64,000 nt of DNA, taken from assembly GCA_046727735.1 (NCBI GenBank), contig JBKPDF010000010.1:72876-136875 (forward strand). Direction: 5' to 3'. The DNA comes from AP-16 sp046727735 (lineage in GTDB: Bacteria; Pseudomonadota; Alphaproteobacteria; Rhizobiales; Xanthobacteraceae). Position 1 is the first letter of the stretch. Every line of letters starts with the position of its first letter. Under the pieces are notes generated by a model, which searched no databases, was not told the origin of the DNA, and saw nothing but the letters and a program-made list of their open reading frames with translations. Positions 49,610 through 58,446 of this stretch are shown piece after piece. The position numbers and the translations under genes were made by a program.

Positions 49610-50378
49610 CCGTTTCGTGCGCGGCACGCGGCAAACGCATGCCGGCGGGGCGATCGTGCTGCGCTCGGTCGCGTTCAACGCCGCGTTCTATCTGACGCTC
49701 GTGATCTACCTCGTCGTCGCATTGCTGGCGCTGCCGTTCCGGCGACACGTGATGCTCGGGATCGCCAAGTCCTGGGGCCGGACGAATCTGCGGCTGCTGC
49801 GCGCGATTTGCGGGACCGAGGTGGAATGGCGCGGTCTCGAAAAGATTCCGCCGGGCGCCTTGATCGTCGCCGCCAAGCACCAGTCGATCTGGGAGACGTT
49901 TGCGCTGATCGCGTTGTTCACGGACCCCACCTTCATCGTCAAGCGCGAGCTGATGTGGATCCCGGTGTTCGGCTGGTGCATGTGGCGCGCCGACATGATC
50001 GCCGTCGACCGCGGCGCCGGATCGCAGGCGATGTTCGCAATGATCGATCGGGCGAAATTCGAGATCGGCCGCGGCCGGCAGATCATCATTTTTCCTGAAG
50101 GCACGCGCCGGGCTGCCGGCGCGTCGCCCGCTTACAAATTCGGGGTCGCCAAGCTCTATGCGGCAACCGGCGTGCCGTGCCTGCCGATCGCGCTCAACTC
50201 CGGCCTGGTGTGGCCTCGCCGCTCGTTCCTGCGCTATCCGGGCGTGGTTCGCGTGGAAATTCTCGATCCGATCCCGTCCGGGGTTCCGGCCGATGCTTTT
50301 TTCGCCCGCCTGCAGCACGAGATCGAGACCGCGACCGCGCGATTGCTGGTCGAAGGAGGGGAGTCGCACTCCCGATGA
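49575..50378 (+). CDS. plsC: 1-Acyl-sn-glycerol-3-phosphate acyltransferase (PlsC family)
   Basis: The acyltransferase has the HX4(D/E) catalytic motif in 'IVAAKHQSIWETFALIALF' and the glycerophosphate-binding 'QIIIFPEGTRRAAGASPAYK' block, plus 'LPIALNSGLVWPRRSF'. A membrane helix ('NAAFYLTLVIYLVVALLALP') precedes the motif. It acylates lysophosphatidic acid in phospholipid synthesis; the HX4E variant is common in Rhizobiales. Length is 267 residues from ATG 49575, which overlaps ydcF by 35 nt. A GTG at 49656 would give 240 residues beginning just before the membrane helix and may be the true start. The gene ends the ftsE-to-plsC group. Confidence 0.9.
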   Translation: MLPVTGAGPRADRFVRGTRQTHAGGAIVLRSVAFNAAFYLTLVIYLVVALLALPFRRHVMLGIAKSWGRTNLRLLRAICGTEVEWRGLEKIPPGALIVAAKHQSIWETFALIALFTDPTFIVKRELMWIPVFGWCMWRADMIAVDRGAGSQAMFAMIDRAKFEIGRGRQIIIFPEGTRRAAGASPAYKFGVAKLYAATGVPCLPIALNSGLVWPRRSFLRYPGVVRVEILDPIPSGVPADAFFARLQHEIETATARLLVEGGESHSR

Positions 50379-50451
50379 CACCTCGCATCGCACGGACCTG
50401 ATGCGACCAGGGGTCGGGGCCCCGGTTCCGAGGTGCTCGTGCTGGTGTGTG

Positions 50452-51033
50452 CTACGGGATCGCGCCCGCCCTGTGGGTCTCGTGCAAGCCGTGCAGGCGC
50501 TCCGCCAATAAATGCAGGTCGCGGTCGCGGAAGCCGAGCGCCTCGAGCGCTTTCACGGTCGCGAGCACGTAATCGCGGTTCGCTCCCGAGCGGCCATGAC
50601 CCTGGCGCACGTAATGCAGCTGGGAAGCCAGATCGAGCTCGCCGGCGTACTGCGGATGCGAGCGGTCGACGACGAAGCAAAGCGCCTGTACCCGGCGGCG
50701 CGGATCGCCTTCGAGCAACACCGGCCGCATGGTTTCGCGATACACCGCCGTCACCTGCTCGCGCTCGCGCAGGTAGCCGATCGTGGTGTCGCGATCCTTG
50801 GCGGCGATGCGGTAGGCGATGCCGCGGCAGGTTCCGCCGCGATCGAGCCCGAGCACGAGGCCAGGCCGCTCCGGCGTGCCGCGATGCACGTGCGAGAGCA
50901 CGCAGAGCGCGCGATGCGCGCCATAGAGCCGGGCCGACACGCGCTCCAGGAAAGAAAACCCGGGCCGCCACATCAGCGAGCCATAGGCGAAGACCCAAAG
51001 CTCTTCGGTTTTGCCGGAACGTGAAGCTCCCAT
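50452..51033 (-). CDS. Gamma-glutamylcyclotransferase, ChaC family
   Basis: The 193-residue protein has the ChaC signature 'LWVFAYGSLMWRPGFSFLER' (Y-G-S-L substrate loop) and 'RGTCRGIAYRIAAKDRDTTI'. The catalytic Glu lies in the helix 'IGYLREREQVTAVYRETMRP'. ChaC enzymes specifically degrade reduced glutathione to 5-oxoproline and Cys-Gly. Length and order of motifs match the bacterial family. It stands alone, converging on plsC and divergent from the DUF2125 gene. Confidence 0.92.
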   Translation of the reverse strand: MGASRSGKTEELWVFAYGSLMWRPGFSFLERVSARLYGAHRALCVLSHVHRGTPERPGLVLGLDRGGTCRGIAYRIAAKDRDTTIGYLREREQVTAVYRETMRPVLLEGDPRRRVQALCFVVDRSHPQYAGELDLASQLHYVRQGHGRSGANRDYVLATVKALEALGFRDRDLHLLAERLHGLHETHRAGAIP

Positions 51034-51257
51034 GAGGGGCGGGATGCAGCCTGGCGGGAAAGGATCGAATTCGCTAACAGGTCAACGGGGGCGAGGCAAT
51101 CGGCGGCAAATCCCGGCCCGCCGAATCGCACGCGACCGGCAACGCCTTACCCCGGTTCCGGTCACCGCCTCCGGGCAGGGCAATGGATAAGCTTTCGGTG
51201 GGCCGAAACTCGCCCAACTGCCTTGCTGGGGCCACATCTTCCACCGATGGAACCCCG

Positions 51258-52313
51258 ATGACGCCTCGCCATCCCGATTCCCGCCGATCCTGGCAGGTGA
51301 TCCTGCCGTTCGCGCTGTTCGTGGCACTGGCCGCCGGCTGGACCGCCTTGTGGTTTCATGCCTCGTCGATGGCGCAGGCTTCGATTGCCGCTTGGCGCAT
51401 GCGGGAAGCCCAGCTCGGACGCATCTACACCTGCGCGACCGAGAATCTCGGCGGCTTTCCGTTCCGCATCGAGGTGCGGTGCATGCAGGCCGGAGCGCAG
51501 ATGCGCAGCACCGATCCCCCGTTCGTGGTCAGCGCCAAGGATCTTGTGGTGGTCGCGCAGGTCTACCGGCCGAATCTGTTGATCGCCGAAGTGGAGGCGC
51601 CGCTCACCTTCGAGGCTCCGACCAGCGGGGTCGCGCTCGTAGCGGATTGGACGCTGGCGCAGACGAGCGTACGCGGACTGCCGCCGACGCCGGAGCGCGT
51701 CTCGATTGCGGTCGACCAGTTCCGGCTCGAGCAGAAGACCCAGGGCGATTCACAGATCCTGCTGACCGCCAAGCATCTCGAAATTCACGCCAGGATGGAT
51801 CCTGCCTCGACTCCCGGCCGGCCGGTGCTGGATTTGGCGGCCCGCTTGAGCGACGCGGCCTTGCCGGCCGCGGGCTCGCTTCTGCCGCAGCCGGTCGATT
51901 TCGAGGCCAGCGCGGTTCTGAGCGGGCTCAAGGACCTCGCGCCGAAATCCGTTCCGGCGATGCTGAGCCAGCTGCAGACAGCCGGCGGGCGACTCGAGAT
52001 CGAGCATGCGCGGCTACGACGCGGCGACATGATCGCCGTCGGGGCGGGGAACCTCGGGCTCAGTCCGCAAGGTCGCCTCGACGGCACGCTGCGCATGACG
52101 ATCGCCGGGTTCGACCTCGATATGCTCAAACCGCTGTTTCCCGGCCTGAAAATCTCGGGCTCGCTCGGCGGCATGGGAACGAGCCTGCTCGGGTTACTGG
52201 GTGAGCCCGCCGAACTCGAGGGTCGGCGCGCGGTTCGCATGCCGCTGCGGTTCGTCGATGGGGCGGTGTCGCTCGGACCGCTCGCGCTCGGCCGCACCGC
52301 ACCGCTCTATTGA
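51258..52313 (+). CDS. DUF2125-family membrane-anchored protein
   Basis: A 351-residue protein with one N-terminal membrane helix ('VILPFALFVALAAGWTALWF') and a large beta-rich periplasmic part, including 'RIYTCATENLGGFPFRIEVR', the pattern by which DUF2125 proteins are recognised. The family is found in alphaproteobacteria and is uncharacterised. Its shape (anchor plus long beta domain) resembles AsmA-like lipid-transfer proteins, but that is speculation. I use the ATG at 51258, just before the membrane segment; 51183 would add 25 residues. It converges on tyrC with only 19 bp between stops. Confidence 0.82.
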   Translation: MTPRHPDSRRSWQVILPFALFVALAAGWTALWFHASSMAQASIAAWRMREAQLGRIYTCATENLGGFPFRIEVRCMQAGAQMRSTDPPFVVSAKDLVVVAQVYRPNLLIAEVEAPLTFEAPTSGVALVADWTLAQTSVRGLPPTPERVSIAVDQFRLEQKTQGDSQILLTAKHLEIHARMDPASTPGRPVLDLAARLSDAALPAAGSLLPQPVDFEASAVLSGLKDLAPKSVPAMLSQLQTAGGRLEIEHARLRRGDMIAVGAGNLGLSPQGRLDGTLRMTIAGFDLDMLKPLFPGLKISGSLGGMGTSLLGLLGEPAELEGRRAVRMPLRFVDGAVSLGPLALGRTAPLY

Positions 52314-52332
52314 CCACTCAGGATGCGCGGGC

Positions 52333-53301
52333 CTACTCGCCGTCGGCCGCATAGGGCCGTGGCAACGGTGCGAGCGGCAGGGCCGGATGGGGGCGGCCGA
52401 AATCCGGCGCGCCGGAATCTTGGCCGAGCGCGACGATGCCGCGGCGGATCGCACGCGTGCGCGTGAACAGCTCGAACAGCGCCTCGCCGTCCGCCCAACG
52501 GATCGCTCTCGCCAGTGCCGCAAGGTCTTCGTTGAACCTGCCGAGCATCTCCAGCACCGCGTCGCGGTTGGCCAGAAATACGTCGCGCCACATGGTCGGG
52601 TCGGACGCGGCGATGCGGGTGAAATCGCGAAAGCCGCCGGCGGAAAATTTCATCACTTCGGAGCGGGTCACGGTCTCGAGGTCGTCCGCCGTGCCCACGA
52701 TCGTGTAGGCGATGAGATGCGGCACGTGACTGGTAATGGCGAGCACCAGGTCGTGATGCTCGGCCGACATGATCTCCACGTTCGAGCCCAGTGCCTCCCA
52801 GAACGTCGAAAGTCGCGCAACCGCGGCCGGATCGGCAGCTTCGGGCGGCGTGAGGATGCACCAGCGATTGACGAACAGCTCGGCAAAGCCGGCGTCGGGT
52901 CCGGAATATTCGGTGCCGGCGACCGGGTGCGCCGGCACGAAATGCACGCCGGCGGGAAGGTGAGGGGTCATGTCGCGCACGACCTGAGCCTTCACCGAGC
53001 CCACGTCCGAGACGATCGCGCCGGCCCCGACCTGCGGTCCGATCTCGGCGGCAACGGCACCGCATTGGCCGACCGGAACGCAGACGATCACGAGATCGGC
53101 GTCCTTGACGGCGGCAGCATTGGTGTCCGTGAGCTCGTCGGCGAGCCCGAGCTCGGCCGCACGTCGGCGCGTGGCCGCGGTGCGCGCCGTCGCGACAATC
53201 GTACGCGCGGCTCCGCAGGCGCGCGCGGCGCGCGCAATCGAGGACCCAATGAGGCCGATCCCGATCAGCGCCAGCCGCTCGAATAGTGGCTCGCCGTTCA
53301 C
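52333..53301 (-). CDS. tyrC: Prephenate/arogenate dehydrogenase (tyrosine synthesis)
   Basis: The 322-residue NAD(P)-dependent enzyme has the Rossmann motif 'LALIGIGLIGSSIARAARAC', the middle 'VIVCVPVGQCGAVAAEIGPQ', 'SDVGSVKAQVVRDMTPHLP', the catalytic His region 'FVPAHPVAGTEYSGPDAGFA', and the C-terminal helical domain with 'HVPHLIAYTIVG'. It oxidises prephenate or cyclohexadienyl substrates on the way to tyrosine. Translation starts at a GTG (53301) that overlaps the hisC stop by 4 nt (GTGA), so the pair is coupled. Substrate preference (prephenate versus arogenate) cannot be told from sequence. Confidence 0.93.
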   Translation of the reverse strand: MNGEPLFERLALIGIGLIGSSIARAARACGAARTIVATARTAATRRRAAELGLADELTDTNAAAVKDADLVIVCVPVGQCGAVAAEIGPQVGAGAIVSDVGSVKAQVVRDMTPHLPAGVHFVPAHPVAGTEYSGPDAGFAELFVNRWCILTPPEAADPAAVARLSTFWEALGSNVEIMSAEHHDLVLAITSHVPHLIAYTIVGTADDLETVTRSEVMKFSAGGFRDFTRIAASDPTMWRDVFLANRDAVLEMLGRFNEDLAALARAIRWADGEALFELFTRTRAIRRGIVALGQDSGAPDFGRPHPALPLAPLPRPYAADGE

Positions 53302-54404
53302 GCCGCGGCACCCATGAAATCGGCCAGTGCCGCGACCACGAGCCGGTTGGCCTCCTCGCTGCCGACCGTGAGCCGCAGCGCATTCGGCAGACGATAGGGC
53401 TCGAGCCGCCGCAGGATCAGCCCGCGCCGCGTGAGGAACGCATCGGCATCTTGGGCCGTGCGCCCCGTGCGCGCCGGGAAATGGATCAGCACGAAATTCG
53501 CGACGCTCGACGTCACGTCCAATCCGAGCTTGTCGATTTCCTCGGTGAGCCACGGCAGCCATCGAGCGTTGTGGGCGGCCGAGGCCTCAACGTGATTGGT
53601 ATCTTCGATCGCGGCAATGCCGGCCGCGATCGCCGGCTGGCTGACGTTGAAGGGTCCGCGAATGCGATTGAGTGCATCGATGATGCGCGCGGGTCCATAA
53701 AGCCAGCCGAGGCGCAGCGCCGCCAGCCCGTGGATCTTCGAGAAAGTCCGGCACATCACCACATTATCGGATGTGGCGACCAATTCGAGGCCGGATTCGT
53801 AATCGTTGCGCCGCACGTATTCGGCATAGGCAGCGTCGAGCACCAGCAGCACGCGGTTCGGCAGGGCGCGGCGCAGGCGCTGGACTTCGTCGAACGGCAG
53901 GTACGTACCCGTCGGATTGTTCGGATTGGCGATGAAGACGAGCTTCGTGCGCGGGCTCACCGCCGCGAGGATCGTGTCGACCTGCGCCGTGTAGTTCTTT
54001 TCAGCGGCGACGACCGGCGTCCCGCCGGCCGCGAGCGTCGCGATCGGATAGACCAGAAAACTATGGGTCGTGTGGATCGCCTCTTCGCCGGGACCGACGA
54101 AGGCTTGCGCCAACAGATGCAGCAGCTCGTCGGATCCCGCGCCGCAGACGATGCGCGCCGGATCGAGGCCGAATGCGCGGCCGATCGCCTCGCGCAAGGC
54201 CGAGGCGGAACCGTCCGGATATTCGGCAAGCGTCGCACCCGCGGCCTGATAGGCGGCGAGCGCATTCGGGCTCGGTCCGAGCGGCGTCTCGTTCGAGGAG
54301 AGCTTGAAGACCTTGGCGGCTTCCGCCGCAGTGCTCTTGCCCGGCACATAAGCGTCGATCGCGAGCACGCCGGGGCGGGGTTCGGGACGCTGTCGTGGCG
54401 ACAT
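53298..54404 (-). CDS. hisC: Histidinol-phosphate aminotransferase
   Basis: The 368-residue class I/II PLP aminotransferase has 'FKLSSNETPLGPSPNALAAY', the PLP region 'RIVCGAGSDELLHLLAQAFV', 'LVFIANPNNPTGTYLPFDEV', 'LLVLDAAYAEYVRRNDY' and the catalytic Lys in 'MCRTFSKIHGLAALRLGWLY'. It matches HisC, which in alphaproteobacteria can also transaminate aromatic keto acids. Its place directly upstream of tyrC and near a chorismate mutase supports a combined role in tyrosine/phenylalanine and histidine synthesis. The gene is 77 bp downstream of the chorismate mutase stop, and the three genes probably form one operon. Confidence 0.93.
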   Translation of the reverse strand: MSPRQRPEPRPGVLAIDAYVPGKSTAAEAAKVFKLSSNETPLGPSPNALAAYQAAGATLAEYPDGSASALREAIGRAFGLDPARIVCGAGSDELLHLLAQAFVGPGEEAIHTTHSFLVYPIATLAAGGTPVVAAEKNYTAQVDTILAAVSPRTKLVFIANPNNPTGTYLPFDEVQRLRRALPNRVLLVLDAAYAEYVRRNDYESGLELVATSDNVVMCRTFSKIHGLAALRLGWLYGPARIIDALNRIRGPFNVSQPAIAAGIAAIEDTNHVEASAAHNARWLPWLTEEIDKLGLDVTSSVANFVLIHFPARTGRTAQDADAFLTRRGLILRRLEPYRLPNALRLTVGSEEANRLVVAALADFMGAAA

Positions 54405-54481
54405 CGAAGGCTCCGGGCGGTCACGCAGGCAGCACGGCGGATGCGCGTTTTCTGATGCCGATGCCGGCGGGAATCAAGCGG

Positions 54482-55333
54482 TCAGCGGCGGCTTGCCACC
54501 AATCCGGACGCCGAAACCATATAGCGGCTGGCGTGGCCGCCGACGAGGGCCGAGGAGGCGACCGAAGCACCGGCGGTGACCAGCGCGGCCTCGATCTCCG
54601 CAAGCGTTCGTCCCTGCGGGACCGAGATGAGCAGTGCCGCGCCGTCGGAGACGCGGTCCGGAACGGCGAGGACGTCCGCAAGCGGACCGATCGCGCACGC
54701 GGCGGAGGCGCCCCATCCGGCCACCCTGACGCTCCAGGTTTCCACTTCGCGCACCATCGCGTCCGGCGCGGAGTGCGAGACCACGAATGCGGGCAGCCCG
54801 GCCGGATGATCGGCGCGCTCGACGAACGGCAGTCGCGCGATGATTTTCGGCTCGTTGTCCGGCTCGATCGCCGGCCACCATGCCGGCGCGCCGGCGAGGA
54901 GCGTCGCCGGTACCAACGCGAGATCGCTCGGCGCCGCCGCCGCCGCGGCGACCGCCGCCGCGGCTCCCATATGGGCGATGAACGGCACCGTGAAACCGAA
55001 GTGGAAACGCGCCGAATCGCGCATCGCCGATTCGCCAGAGGAAAGATCCGCATGCAGCGCATAGGGCGCCTGGATGTACGTGAAGGTCGCGATGATCACT
55101 CGCCAGATGCTCTCGGCAGTGTCGAGCGGCAGGATGCCGCGATGCCGTTCCACGAGGCGCCGCATCATCTCCGCTTCGCGCGCGGGCCGGAATGCGGATC
55201 CGGATTCTTGGGTGCGCTTGGCACGGATCAGGCGGTCGATGATCTCGCCGCGCTCGATCAGCAGCGCATGCATGGCGGCGTCGATCCGGTCGATCTCGCG
55301 CCTGAGCTCCGCGAGCGAGGCTTCCTGGCTCAT
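54482..55333 (-). CDS. Chorismate mutase with uncharacterised C-terminal domain
   Basis: The first ~90 residues are an AroQ-type chorismate mutase: 'LAELRREIDRIDAAMHALLI', 'RGEIIDRLIRAKRTQESGSA', 'RPAREAEMMRRLVERHRGIL' and 'TAESIWRVIIATFTYIQAPY'. It turns chorismate into prephenate, the substrate of the tyrC product encoded just downstream. The remaining ~190 residues have an alpha/beta look with a Gly/Ala-rich run ('HMGAAAAVAAAAAAPSDLAL') and resemble the periplasmic-binding-like fold of prephenate dehydratase, but its conserved catalytic motif is not recognisable. The long form is common in Rhizobiales. I use the Met at 55333; 55345 is possible. Confidence 0.87.
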   Translation of the reverse strand: MSQEASLAELRREIDRIDAAMHALLIERGEIIDRLIRAKRTQESGSAFRPAREAEMMRRLVERHRGILPLDTAESIWRVIIATFTYIQAPYALHADLSSGESAMRDSARFHFGFTVPFIAHMGAAAAVAAAAAAPSDLALVPATLLAGAPAWWPAIEPDNEPKIIARLPFVERADHPAGLPAFVVSHSAPDAMVREVETWSVRVAGWGASAACAIGPLADVLAVPDRVSDGAALLISVPQGRTLAEIEAALVTAGASVASSALVGGHASRYMVSASGLVASRR

Positions 55334-55517
55334 GCTTGTCCACATCGATCAGAGGCGATCGTCGCCTCGGCCGAATTGATAGGTGCGGGCCGGGGCGAAA
55401 GCAAAGAAAACGTTGACGTTGCGGTATCGCTTGCCTACCTACGCGCTCGCGACGCGGATTTCGGCTAGATTGCTCGGAATCGCTCGCCGGAACGCATAGT
55501 TGAACGAGAACGCCGCG

Positions 55518-56711
55518 ATGGCCGATGCCAGCCTGAGCCTCGTACGAGACCTCACCGGCCGCTCCCGCGAGGCTGAAAGCCCGCAATCGCCGCTGGTGCG
55601 GTTCGGCCCGGACAAACCGCTGCGGCTCGATGCGGGGGTCGATCTCGCGCCGTTGCAGATCGCGTATCAAACATACGGCGAGCTCAATGCAGAGCGCTCG
55701 AACGCGGTACTGATCTGCCACGCGCTCACCGGTGATCAGCATGTCGCCAATGTGCATCCGGTCACCGGCAAGCCCGGCTGGTGGGAGACCATGGTCGGGC
55801 CGGGCCTGCCGATCGACACCGAGCGCTATTTCGTCATCTGCCCGAACGTGCTCGGCGCCTGCATGGGCACTACCGGGCCCTCGTCGATCAATCCGGCGAC
55901 CGGCGAGCCGTGGGGGCTCAACTTTCCGGTCATCACCATTCGCGACATGGTGCGCGCGCAGGCCATGCTGCTTGACCATCTCGGCATTCCTTCGCTGTTC
56001 GCGATCGCCGGCGGCTCGATGGGCGGCATGCAGGTGCTGCAATGGGTCGCCAGCTATCCGGAACGGGTGTTCGCGGCGCTGCCGATTGCAGCCTCGACCC
56101 GGCATTCGGCGCAGAATATCGCGTTCCACGAGGTCGGCCGCCAGGCGGTGATGGCCGATCCCGACTGGCGCGGCGGACGCTATCAGCTCGAGGGCACCAA
56201 CCCGCGGCGCGGGCTGGCGGTGGCGCGCATGGGCGCCCACATCACCTATCTGTCCGACGCGGCCCTGCACCGCAAGTTCGGCCGCCGGCTGCAGGACCGC
56301 TCCAATCCCACCTTCTCGTTCGACGCGGATTTCCAAGTCGAGAACTACCTGCGTCATCAGGGCATCTCGTTCGTCGAGCGCTTCGACGCCAACAGCTACC
56401 TGTATTTGACGCGCGCGATGGACTATTTCGATCTTGCGGCCGATTACGACGGCGTGCTGGCGCAGGCGTTTCAGGGGGCGCGGACCCGCTTCTGCGTGAT
56501 CTCGTTCACGAGCGACTGGCTGTTTCCGACCGTCGAGTCCCGCGCCATCGTCCACGTCCTCAACGCCGGCGGCGTTCCGGTGTCGTTCGCCGAAATCGAG
56601 ACCGACAAAGGCCACGACGCCTTCCTGCTGGAGGAGCCGGAGTTCTTGGCCATCGTGCGCGGGTTCCTCGAAGGCGCAGGCAGGTTGCGCGGGCTTGCGC
56701 CCGGCAAATGA
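55518..56711 (+). CDS. metX: Homoserine O-acetyltransferase
   Basis: The 397-residue alpha/beta-hydrolase-fold enzyme acylates homoserine, the first committed step of methionine synthesis. The nucleophile elbow is 'FAIAGGSMGGMQVLQWVASY', with Ser in G-G-S-M-G-G. The substrate pocket 'PNVLGACMGTTGPSSINPAT', the catalytic Asp region 'ISFTSDWLFPTVESRAIVHV' and His in 'EIETDKGHDAFLLEEPEFLA' are all present. Whether the acyl donor is acetyl- or succinyl-CoA cannot be fixed by family alone. I use the ATG at 55518 rather than a TTG at 55500. The stop overlaps metW by 4 nt. The gene is divergent from the chorismate mutase. Confidence 0.95.
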   Translation: MADASLSLVRDLTGRSREAESPQSPLVRFGPDKPLRLDAGVDLAPLQIAYQTYGELNAERSNAVLICHALTGDQHVANVHPVTGKPGWWETMVGPGLPIDTERYFVICPNVLGACMGTTGPSSINPATGEPWGLNFPVITIRDMVRAQAMLLDHLGIPSLFAIAGGSMGGMQVLQWVASYPERVFAALPIAASTRHSAQNIAFHEVGRQAVMADPDWRGGRYQLEGTNPRRGLAVARMGAHITYLSDAALHRKFGRRLQDRSNPTFSFDADFQVENYLRHQGISFVERFDANSYLYLTRAMDYFDLAADYDGVLAQAFQGARTRFCVISFTSDWLFPTVESRAIVHVLNAGGVPVSFAEIETDKGHDAFLLEEPEFLAIVRGFLEGAGRLRGLAPGK

Positions 56712-57415
56712 TGATGCTCAAGCGCATCACGCGGGATCTCACGATGGCGGACGCGGCGCGCGCGCAGGGCGGCGCCCGCGTCGATTTTCTGTTCGTCGCC
56801 GACATGGTCGAACGCGGGGCAAAAGTGCTCGACGTCGGTTGCGGCGACGGCGAGCTGCTGCGCATCCTCTCGGAGCGGCGCGGCGTCGACGGGCGGGGCA
56901 TCGAGATTTCCCGCGAGGGCGTCAACGAATGCGTCGCCAAGGGCCTCGCGGTGATCCAAGGCGACGCCGATGCCGATTTGGTCGACTACCCCGACGATTC
57001 CTTCGATTACGTGATTCTTTCCCAGACGCTGCAGGCTACGCGCCATCCCCGCCAGGTGCTCGAGCACATGCTGCGCATCAGCCGACACGCGATCGTGTCG
57101 TTCCCGAATTTCGGCCATTGGGGCATCCGCCTGCAGATCCTGCTGGGCGGACGCATGCCGCGCACCGACAACCTGCCGTACAGCTGGTACGACACCCCCA
57201 ACATCCATTTCTGCACCATCAAGGATTTTCGCGAGCTCACGACCGCGATCGGAGCCCGGATGGAGCGCGCGGTTGCGCTCAACCCATGGGGCAAGCCGCT
57301 GCGGCTCAATGCGCCATGGTGGTTCTGGAATCTGTTCGGCGAGCAGGCGGTGTTCTTGCTGAGCCGCAACCGGGAGACGGAGAGCGGACGACGCCGGACA
57401 GAGGAAGCAGCGTGA
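56708..57415 (+). CDS. metW: Methionine biosynthesis protein MetW
   Basis: The 235-residue protein has a SAM-methyltransferase-like fold: motif I 'KVLDVGCGDGELLRILSERR', then 'RGIEISREGVNECVAKGLAV', 'YPDDSFDYVILSQTLQATRH' and 'ISRHAIVSFPNFGHWGIRLQ', with 'RMPRTDNLPYSWYDTPNIHF' specific for MetW. MetW binds and stimulates MetX in proteobacteria. The three consecutive Met codons at 56708-56716 overlap the metX stop (ATGA), giving tight coupling. The polar C-terminal tail after 'FLLSRNRE' looks unconserved. Confidence 0.95.
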   Translation: MMMLKRITRDLTMADAARAQGGARVDFLFVADMVERGAKVLDVGCGDGELLRILSERRGVDGRGIEISREGVNECVAKGLAVIQGDADADLVDYPDDSFDYVILSQTLQATRHPRQVLEHMLRISRHAIVSFPNFGHWGIRLQILLGGRMPRTDNLPYSWYDTPNIHFCTIKDFRELTTAIGARMERAVALNPWGKPLRLNAPWWFWNLFGEQAVFLLSRNRETESGRRRTEEAA

Positions 57416-57424
57416 CCCCGCTGT

Positions 57425-58216
57425 CTATCTGTCCTCCGTCGTCTGTTGTCCGACGTCCCTCAGCGCGTCCCCTACTGCAATCTCCCCGCTCGCGATCACC
57501 TCGGCGTAAATCCCGCAATCCCCGTGGCCGAAGGCTCGCAGCAGCGTCGCCGGGATCGGCAGATCGCGGGCGCCGGTGACCGGATCCACCTCGGTCGCCG
57601 CGCAGCGCTGGATCCGTTTGACGACTGTCACTCTCGCCGCCGATCCGAGCCGGAGCTCCCCGCCGAGCAAGGAGAACTCATGCCAGGCGGGCCAGCCGGA
57701 GACGTAGAGGTTGGCACGAAATCGCAGCGGATCGACCGGGAGGCCGAGCACGCTCTCGATCTCCGCAATCGATGCGAGATTGATGATCGAGACGACCTTG
57801 CGCGCGACATCGGAGAAGCTGTGGCCGTCTGCGTGCAGCACCTTGGGCGGCCCGCGCAGTTCGTCGGCGCAGAATGCGGCCAGAAACGCCTCGATGCGGG
57901 CGCGGCCTGCCGCGGTCCGCAGATCCCCGGATGCCGCCCTCGTGCCGTCGAGATCGATTGCGAGCACGTGGGTATCGGGATCGAACCGGCTCCGCAGCCG
58001 GGCCAGGCGCTCGTTGCGCATCAGCATCAGGAATCGCTGCTTCGGCAAGTAAGCGGCCGCAGCCGGATCGAAGCCGGAGGGGCCGTTTTCGACCGCATAG
58101 AGCCGATCCGCCGCGATGGTTTCGCCCGCCATCAGCCGCGCCCACGCGAGCCTCTCGGCGGTCAGTCCCTTGACCGGGTAGCGGTAGATGCCCTCGATGC
58201 GCGCGGTTAAGTCCAT
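57425..58216 (-). CDS. MOSC-domain protein
   Basis: The 263-residue protein has the MOSC N-terminal beta barrel ('IEGIYRYPVKGLTAERLAWA') and the MOSC domain with 'FRANLYVSGWPAWHEFSLLG' and the conserved Cys block 'RIQRCAATEVDPVTGARDLP', followed by 'FGHGDCGIYAEVIASGEIAV'. MOSC proteins bind the molybdenum cofactor and act in reductions of N-hydroxylated compounds, or in sulfur transfer. The redox partner (a ferredoxin domain in YcbX) is not fused here. Start at 58216; the frame to 58498 is rejected because it overlaps the clpB leader. It converges on metW (9-bp gap) and diverges from clpB. Confidence 0.9.
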   Translation of the reverse strand: MDLTARIEGIYRYPVKGLTAERLAWARLMAGETIAADRLYAVENGPSGFDPAAAAYLPKQRFLMLMRNERLARLRSRFDPDTHVLAIDLDGTRAASGDLRTAAGRARIEAFLAAFCADELRGPPKVLHADGHSFSDVARKVVSIINLASIAEIESVLGLPVDPLRFRANLYVSGWPAWHEFSLLGGELRLGSAARVTVVKRIQRCAATEVDPVTGARDLPIPATLLRAFGHGDCGIYAEVIASGEIAVGDALRDVGQQTTEDR

Positions 58217-58315
58217 GGGGGAGGCTTCCGTGCGACCGCTTTCTAAGGACCCCGGTCGTCCCTGCCTAGCCCGATAAAAATGCCGATGAAAATGCCGATG
58301 GAATCGTGTTTGCCC

Positions 58316-58347
58316 CCTTCCGCGCCGCGCCGCGCATTCCCACATTT
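58316..58347 (+). promoter_or_regulatory. Possible heat-shock promoter of clpB
   Basis: CCTTC (58316-58320) and CCCACATTT (58339-58347), 18 nt apart, vaguely fit an RpoH promoter (CTTGAA / CCCCATNT), about 100 nt upstream of clpB. A 12-bp tandem repeat AAAATGCCGATG lies at 58277-58300. The rest of the 230-bp gap shows nothing clear. Confidence 0.25.
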
Positions 58348-58446
58348 CGGATGCGGATCGCCAGCGGGGTCCGCATCGAGTAGACCCGATGACGATGTTC
58401 CGGCCGTGCCATTCGGACGGGCGGAGCAGGCCGAGGGAGTTGGAAG

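Noticed and set aside
55346..55517. SAM-II riboswitch upstream of metX
   Set aside because: Expected in many alphaproteobacteria at this place, but I could not find the P1 stem with its pseudoknot and CTAAA-type 3' segment; a covariance-model search would decide.
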